NCBI GenBank assembly: GCA_963556255.1
Contig: OY744613.1
Location: forward strand, 43,504,644 to 43,568,643
Length of the DNA stretch: 64,000 bases
Direction of reading: 5' to 3'
DNA from: Allolobophora icterica
Taxonomy: Eukaryota; Annelida; Clitellata; Crassiclitellata; Lumbricidae
In this document: positions 57,655-64,000 of the stretch, in pieces
Position numbering within the stretch: position 1 is the stretch's first letter
How the letters are laid out: every line of letters begins with the position of its first letter
Notes under the pieces: model-generated
What the model was told of the DNA's origin: nothing
The model's database searches: none
Seen by the model: the letters and a program-made list of their open reading frames with translations, nothing else
Translations under genes and position numbers: made by a program

Positions 57655-57735
57655 ATGGAACAAGATAGACACATTTGTTGACCTATTTTGGGAACTTCTT
57701 TGTGGAGAAGAAAAAAGATCCTTTGTGAAGTTTCG
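57655..57735 (+). pseudogene. decayed second copy of the C-terminal module tail
   Basis: GACACATTTGTTGACCTATTT then CTTTGTGGAGAAGA match the end of the family module, with an internal deletion. It lies about 60 bp after the stop of the preceding gene. Confidence 0.8.
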
Positions 57736-60499
57736 CTTTTTGTTCACATTTTTGATGTTGCGTGTTTACTGTACTTGTGTATTTTTTTAGTTTAACACAC
57801 ATAACTTTCATGTTAGCAATGCTTGTCCTAACTACATTAACTCCACACAATTATTGCTTCAGGGAGAAAAGCCATACAGACAGATATACAACAAGCAGTC
57901 CTCCGATCATGTTAACGTGTTCTTCTCTGGCTAAAAGCATAAATGTTGTTATAAGCTGTTGTCGAAATAATATAACAATATCATTGTTTGATGTTCACTT
58001 GTAATATTATCACTTGAGAAGAATATCTTTCAAGTACGGGCTACCAGGTAGATCAGCATTACGATGAACGAGAACGTTTATCATTTATGAAGACCCTGAA
58101 GTCTATAATATTACTCAAAAGCACATATCCACACAGACAGACACGCACACAATTCGCATATTGATAGTTGTCGGATGTTTATATAACACTAATATATGAA
58201 TTAACCTAAAAAGAATTCATACCTAGAAGGAGATCTCTTCAACTGTTTCTGATAAGAGAAACATGTCATGTAGTGGCCAGCACACAAAAAGATATGAAAA
58301 CCACAACTTTGAATAAGTTGAGACGAATAACATTACTTGAGGGAGATGATCTTCTGGTTTTGCCCTGTTCCAATTAACGTTGACTGGCTTTCAATATTCA
58401 GCATGATTGTTCGGTGCTCGATGATGAAGCATCTTATTGCTTGATATTGTATACAAAGACAGCAGCTTTAAAGTGAACCATAACTTGAACTTATAACTGA
58501 ATGTATTTGTAAACTCTGGAACCAGAGATCTTGGAGGATCTGAAGAACAGGTGAGCAGCTGCACACGACAAACACTGTAAGGAATCATAAAGATGACAAG
58601 GAAAAGAACATGGTATTGAATTGCAATATTCCAGGCATGAGAAGACAAGTGACAGAACAGGAGTAGAATGGCATCATGCATAAGAGACCAATGTTCGAAG
58701 TCGAAGTTGCCTCAGGTTGAAGGACCAGGATAGGCAATGTTGACATAAGGTTCCAGTGTCCAATCAACTGTCTAACCTTTGGCCATTTGTTTAACTGGTT
58801 TTATGGCTTAGCCGGTGATAATCCAATTTTTATACTGTTTTGGTGGTAGTATATTTTATTCATTGTGTCATAACCTGTCAGTTTAATTCTTCAAACGTCG
58901 TTATATGAAACTAATGTATTTGTCCGTCATAATATGATGGGTTCTCTCTGTTTCGTGAACGCGGTAATGCAACATAAAGCTATCCTTGTGGGTTGCAGGG
59001 CCCATGTGCCTGCATTAGCCCGATACAGGCCTTAGACAGAATGAGTTACATTCCACAGCGCAGTCTGTGTCCCTGCATCGGCCCATGTGCTTGCATCGGG
59101 CTCGCCCGTGTGCCTGCTTCGGGCTCGTCCGATGCACGTTCCAGACATTACAGAGCATTTGTCTTATGATGGACACACAGATCGTGGAAACTATATTAGA
59201 GATGATGTGATGAAACATCATAGAAGTTATAACTCTACAACTGATCATTTTCATAAATTTGTCTTATTTTAAGATGCATCACTCTGTCTGAAATTGTAAA
59301 GAAATCAAATGAAAAACTATCTTTGTTTTCACATAAGAAACACCTGAGGAGTAGGACAAAACGACTCCGTGACTGAAACATTAATATGAGTCAAAAAGAA
59401 TTATGTACTTTTGGTATAATTATGCAAGGAGCGATTGTATGCTCGTTGTTTGTGAAACTCTTCCATGCAGCAGTCCAACAGTGCCTGAGTCTCTGCTATA
59501 GAAGAAGAAGAGGCAGCCACGATTATGTAGTGTTAGCAACTTAACTTTCTTAGAAGTGGACTTGAGTGCGATTTGCCAGTCCCTCCCTTTCCAGTGACAA
59601 TCTACGGTCAGTGGGTCACATAATAACTGAGTTCGCTAGGAGGCATAATTATGCCTAAGTGGCACACGTACATTTTTACTGGCTTTCTGTTCTGGCCGGG
59701 ATTTGAACCAAAGAAGCTAACCACTAGTCTAGACTGCTACACATCTCCTTATAAAATTTTCTTAAACCCTATCTGTGTAGTTCATACGAAATTCTGTGTA
59801 CGCACTTCAGAATGAATTGGAGTAAACAGTTTACCAGATAAAGTAAGCCTATGAGCAAGCTTAAATCTCAACGATATATAAATATGAACGTCAACCAGAA
59901 AAGAAGTACAAGGAATGGCCTGATATAGCTTTAGTTGTTAAAGTAACATTCCACAACTAAAGAGCAGTACACAAACCTAAAGAAAGGTACAGTTTCTTTA
60001 CAATGACGATGACGACGACAATGATGATAATAAAAATGACAGAATTTTCACAAAATGCATATTTAATCGATGGTTTCGTTCTGTTTCCCATTGGAAAATT
60101 AAAGTTGGTATTGAATCTGCATGGAGCACAGATCAGTGGTCCAGGCTCAAAAGAAAATGGCTAAAATGGATCAGAAACCAAAATTATATCTGTTCTTGTT
60201 AAAGCCTTGTCATTTTAACGACTCCACAATGATAGAGTTTTGATACGTTGCCATTGTACAGTATAGTTTACAGTACATTAAACGTAAACATTATATTCAG
60301 TCGCTAGATGTCACATGCCAGTTTCTCAACTTCTGGTATTAGGTTTCAGATAATTCAAATTTTGTCAACGCCATTTTGTTGAGTTTCGTATAATTGGACG
60401 ATTAATCGATGATCTTTTTCACCGTTATACCGGTTTAGGTGAGCTATACGCTTTAAAAAAAATTAATATACCATTTATGCGTATCTTAATCTTGGTAAC
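57736..60499. other. no gene recognised
   Basis: Long non-coding stretch. At about 59000-59140, diverged repeats of GTGCCTGCTTCGGGCTCG-like sequence are GC-rich compared with their surroundings. Confidence 0.45.
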
Positions 60500-60625
60500 C
60501 ACTGGGTGCCTGTGTATATAAACAATTACCAACAATAATATTATGGTCGCCACTGACTTCGCTCCAATAGATCAACTACGAGTCATAATGAAATTCGCTA
60601 AGTAAGTAAGTAACGAGCACGCACT
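60500..60625. repeat. single arm of fold-back D
   Basis: GTGCCTGTGTATATAAAC, ATGGTCGCCACTGACTTCGC and AAGTAAGTAAC in the same order as 54830-54935. It directly abuts fold-back C. Confidence 0.8.
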
Positions 60626-60627
60626 TT

Positions 60628-60877
60628 GGTAATCCTGGGTTTTAGCGTCGGAAATTAGGTAGGAAAGTATTTCATTGAAAAGTTCTAATACAATAATACA
60701 ATAAATAATCATCGTTCATCCAACTTCTAGTTTCAGTTATATTTTAATCGATTATCCAGCTTCTAGTTTCGTGAACATTTTCATCAATCTTCCAACTTCT
60801 TGTTTGAGTTTAACTGTGAAACGTTTTCATCGCTCATGCAATGTGAATAATTTCCGACGCTAAAACCCAGGATTACC
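60628..60877. mobile_element. fold-back element C
   Basis: Perfect 30-bp inverted ends starting GGTAATCCTGGGTTTTAGCG. The 190-bp core consists of CCAACTTCTAGTTTCAG-type repeat units like those in elements A and B. No coding capacity. Confidence 0.9.
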
Positions 60878-61370
60878 TCAGCCAGTATCATAAATATCGG
60901 TATTTGTGGCTCCTTTTTCTTTACACTTCAGTCTTCAGCGTCATGTATGAATGACACTCCCAGTTTAAGTCTTGTGGTTCATTGGACTGCTGTCCCATGT
61001 GCGCTGGTTCTTTTGAACTGCAGAGAGATAATGAATAGAAATTAATTTATTTTAAAAGACTGTTGTGTCATACAAAATTATGACAACAATTTGTAAAAGA
61101 AAGAGGGACTAAAAGACATCATAATTATGTAATGGATGTGCATATGTATGTCTGGATAATCGCGTTATAGAAGTCACAGTATAGAAAGATTCTACTTTAG
61201 TTTCTTGAGATTTGTTCGCTTCTTTTTGGTCAAATCTATCTTCATTCGTGAGAGATGTTTTAAATGTATGTTTGTATGTGTATAAGTATGTGGGCATGTA
61301 TGTTTGTATGTATCTATGTATGCATGCTTGCGTGTATGTACATCTGTGTGTATAGACATGTCTGGTAATG
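60878..61370. repeat. non-coding with TATG-rich low complexity
   Basis: The TATG/TGTATG-rich tract runs from about 61261 to 61357; nothing else recognised. Confidence 0.6.
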
Positions 61371-61440
61371 GTAATTGCAAATTTATATAGCACCACTCAT
61401 CAGAGGTGCTCCCGACCTAACACGATGAAACTACAATTGA
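61371..61440 (-). mobile_element. LINE/SINE tail fragment
   Basis: On the minus strand, AGCACCTCTGATGAGTGGTG then CTATATAAATTTGC resembles the hairpin and TATATAAAT end of the CR1/L2-like tail at 47035, with both arms changed together. Confidence 0.62.
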
Positions 61441-62395
61441 TTGAAGAAAATCGTCTTCAGGCGTTTGCGTTAGAGAGACAGAGAGAGGCTGATAAGCTCA
61501 TGTCGCAGGTTGCTAGGCAGCTTGTTTTGGCAGCTTGTATGTATGTATGTATGTATGTGTGTCTATGTACGTGTGTATGTATCAGTGAGTTGTGTACTTA
61601 TTATCTAGATAGTTGCTATTCTACCATTTAAGCACTTAACATTAAGTGCTGCCTGTTCAGTCTAAATGGCAGCAAAGTCACTAGGAAAACAACGATAAAT
61701 TTTATCATTAAATAATGACTTTTGCATTGGCAAGTATTGACCCATTCGCAGATTTGCCTCAACAATTTCAGAGTTGGAGCATGCACTCATCTCCTTATTC
61801 AACTGAACAGTGTTCCTATTGTTTTTAGAATTAGTTTGCTTAAAGTAACTAGTCCACTATCCAGGAGTAATTGGAGCATTTGGAACACATTGTGTTATAT
61901 CTGTATCCTCTTTAAAATTCTTGTCACCCAGACTCGACAGTACAACACAACATTTTTATTCGCCTTCATTACTTGCAGTTGTGCCTTCATAACTAGAATA
62001 TCTTTGACAAATGCTGCTCTATAGCTGCTGTGCAATGGTAAATTGATCGTGCAATAGTGTTGTGTCATTAAAATCATTCTTAACATGTAAAGGTTTTTCT
62101 TTATGATCTTTTCCAGGTGCACGTCTACTTGACAGAGACTTAGATTAAATTCTACCATCCAAGGCTGCTGGAGAGTCAGGAGGAAGGCTGACGTGTGCAG
62201 TATTATGACGGGAATTGTCCAGTAGTTGTGACTATACTCAGAGGCAGTAGGTGAACTAAGAGCTATTGGTCAATTTGTTGAGAGAATTTTATTCTGCATG
62301 ACAATATTTTGCATATCGTATATACATTTTTTTGGAAAGATAAGCATCAATAGTATCCTAAAGCTATAAACATTCAAAAGAAATATAGCAATATT
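61441..62395. other. upstream flank of the last zinc-finger gene
   Basis: A TATG-repeat tract at about 61537-61583; otherwise AT-rich with no recognisable gene. Confidence 0.45.
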
Positions 62396-63787
62396 ATGAT
62401 GAACAGAAAAGAGTCAATACATGGATACAACTTACCGGCTGTCTGCAAAGAGCAGGAAATCTCTTCCAAGCGATTGTCCTGCATCTGTCGGGTATGTCAT
62501 AAAGATTTTGGAAATATCAATGATCTGAATAGTCACATTGGAACACACGCCTATGCACAAGAGCGGCAGAAATGTCAGTCATGTGATGAAACGTTTTTTG
62601 ACGATGATGTTCTAAAGGTGCATAACCTTACAGTCCATGTTGAAAAACTGTACAGGTGTGAACATTGTCAGAGAACATTTAAATATTCTGCTAGTCTGAG
62701 GCTGCATTCAAGAAGTCATGCGAAAGTTGCACCACATAAATTTGACAACACTGTAGACACTATCGAGCAACTTGCTTCGGTGAAAAACTATGCGGGCACA
62801 TTTATTGGAGATAAAACATATGACTGCAAATTTTGTCCGGAAACATTTGATCAGATTGACAGTTTCTTATGCCATGCAAGAATCCACAATGAAGAGAAAC
62901 CATTTAAGTGCAGTCTCTGCCACAAAGCGTTTAAGCGTGAGTACAAGCTGAATGACCATACAAGAACACACACTGGAGAAAGACCGTACAAGTGCAATTT
63001 ATGTCAGAAAGCATTTACGTACAAGTTTCATCTGGTTATACATACAAGAACCCATACTGGGGAAAAGCCATACAAATGTGAACAGTGTGAGAAAGCATTC
63101 ACACAGGGTACTGCCATGAAAGCCCATGTAAGAACCCACACCGGTGAAAAGCCACACAAGTGCAATATATGTCATAAGGCATTTTCAGATAAGCGTGTTC
63201 TAGTATCCCATGCAAGTTCCCACTCTGGAGAAAACATATACGACTGTAAGTTATGCCACAAAGCATTTGTGTCAAGATATTATCTGAAGGAACATGGAAA
63301 AACCCACACTGGGGATAAACCATACAAGTGCCATTTTTGTCAAAAAGCATTTGCTCAGAGTGGTGACCGCAATCGCCATTTAAGGGCCCACGCTTGTGAA
63401 AATATATGCCAGAGTGAATTATGTCCGAGAAAAGCAGGTACTTCACATAAGAGATCCAGTATATATATTGGAGATTACAGGCGTGATGATGAAGATAATT
63501 TGTTGCAAACAGAAATTAGAGAACACCTTTCATGTAATCAGACTTTCAAGCCATGCATAGATGAAAAACTACATATTCAAGGCCAATCAATATATATTGC
63601 TGATATAAATCCCTTAGCAGTGATACTTTATGGCTGTGGACTTTGTGACGAAATGTTTGAAATTGAAAAAGAATTCATGGGACACTGTTGTACTCACTGT
63701 GGTATTCCACAGAAAGACACTTATGTTGACTTATTAGAAGGACATCTTTCAAGTTGTCCTTGTGGAGAACAGACATATCTTTCCTAA
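62396..63787 (+). CDS. C2H2 zinc-finger protein, 463 aa
   Basis: An N-terminal variant finger (CICRVCHKDFGNINDLNSHI) is followed by nine further fingers, some with odd spacing (the second has HNLTVH; a non-standard spacer precedes the fourth). Next come a spacer and the C-terminal module (LYGCGLCDEMFEIEKEFMGH, PQKDTYVDLLEGHL, SCPCGEQ). It shares both end modules with the 27,051 gene, on the opposite strand. Expected to be a nuclear DNA-binding protein. Start at MMNRKE; the next codon is also Met. Confidence 0.92.
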   Translation: MMNRKESIHGYNLPAVCKEQEISSKRLSCICRVCHKDFGNINDLNSHIGTHAYAQERQKCQSCDETFFDDDVLKVHNLTVHVEKLYRCEHCQRTFKYSASLRLHSRSHAKVAPHKFDNTVDTIEQLASVKNYAGTFIGDKTYDCKFCPETFDQIDSFLCHARIHNEEKPFKCSLCHKAFKREYKLNDHTRTHTGERPYKCNLCQKAFTYKFHLVIHTRTHTGEKPYKCEQCEKAFTQGTAMKAHVRTHTGEKPHKCNICHKAFSDKRVLVSHASSHSGENIYDCKLCHKAFVSRYYLKEHGKTHTGDKPYKCHFCQKAFAQSGDRNRHLRAHACENICQSELCPRKAGTSHKRSSIYIGDYRRDDEDNLLQTEIREHLSCNQTFKPCIDEKLHIQGQSIYIADINPLAVILYGCGLCDEMFEIEKEFMGHCCTHCGIPQKDTYVDLLEGHLSSCPCGEQTYLS

Positions 63788-63914
63788 AGTTTCGTTGCTA
63801 CTTCAGATCAGCAAGTTTGACACAGTATGTATTTGGCTACTTTATTATCTAGCTACTCGATAGAACACTTGGCTGTATGACAGATCCAACTATGTAGAAT
63901 ATTTTACTTATTTG

Positions 63915-63955
63915 ATGGACGTCCTTCAAGTTGCTATTGTGGAATGGGAATAATT
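63915..63955 (+). pseudogene. decayed copy of the module tail
   Basis: TTATTTGATGGACGTCCTTC followed by AAGTTGCTATTGTGGAA matches the LFEGHLPSCSCGE coding end, 130 bp after the stop of the preceding gene. Confidence 0.78.
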
Positions 63956-64000
63956 ATGTACGTTCTATAATTTGTCATATAACAGAATTTGCAACGTTGA

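Noticed and set aside
61109..61631. Small proteins with His/Tyr/Thr repeats
   Set aside because: They are translations of the TATG-rich low-complexity tract.

Overview
The window is nuclear DNA from an animal, probably a marine invertebrate; the species cannot be told from the sequence. Evidence: intron-poor C2H2 zinc-finger genes, dinucleotide microsatellites, CR1/L2-like and other non-LTR retrotransposons, Tc1, piggyBac-like and hAT-like DNA elements, and strong enrichment of the palindrome TAGGCCTA outside the large inserted element.

The main feature is a complete Polinton/Maverick (adintovirus-like) element at 2247-19546, 17,300 bp long. It has 177-bp terminal inverted repeats that are identical to each other and a 6-bp target duplication, TTCTTG. 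A tight minus-strand block encodes the virion: packaging ATPase, a conserved 367-aa protein, penton-like protein, a basic pVI/pX-like protein, double jelly-roll major capsid protein, a minor virion protein followed by an adenain-like protease, a fibre with phage-tail-like repeats and a discoidin-like head, and two further small proteins. A zinc-ribbon/phospholipase A2 protein and a retrovirus-type integrase lie on the plus strand. Protein-primed DNA polymerase B and a Cys-rich protein lie on the minus strand at the right. The protease has no usable AUG in front of its conserved N-terminus. The upstream gene ends in an A AAA AAC slippery heptamer directly before its stop, which predicts a -1 ribosomal frameshift fusion. 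The integrase carries an in-frame amber codon and the polymerase one frameshift; the virion genes are open.

The Polinton sits inside a minus-strand zinc-finger exon. The first 19 fingers are on its right (19553-21178) and the following fingers, now decayed, on its left (about 1430-2240). The six-finger order continues across the element.

From 21 kb to the end there are five more zinc-finger loci (27.0-28.8 minus; 35.6-36.5, 48.7-50.4, 56.5-57.6 and 62.4-63.8 kb plus). Four share an unusual C-terminal module: a variant finger followed by a QKDT-VDL tail and a Cys-rich end. Three of these four have a decayed copy of their own 3' end just downstream. Between the genes lies layered transposon debris: a palindromic Tc1 composite carrying a hAT MITE; a non-LTR retrotransposon holding both a 1.5-kb inverted-repeat element with regularly spaced GTAACGGAGTGG motifs and a piggyBac-like element; fold-back elements with different ends but the same core repeat; and LINE 3' tails whose hairpins vary in a compensatory way.
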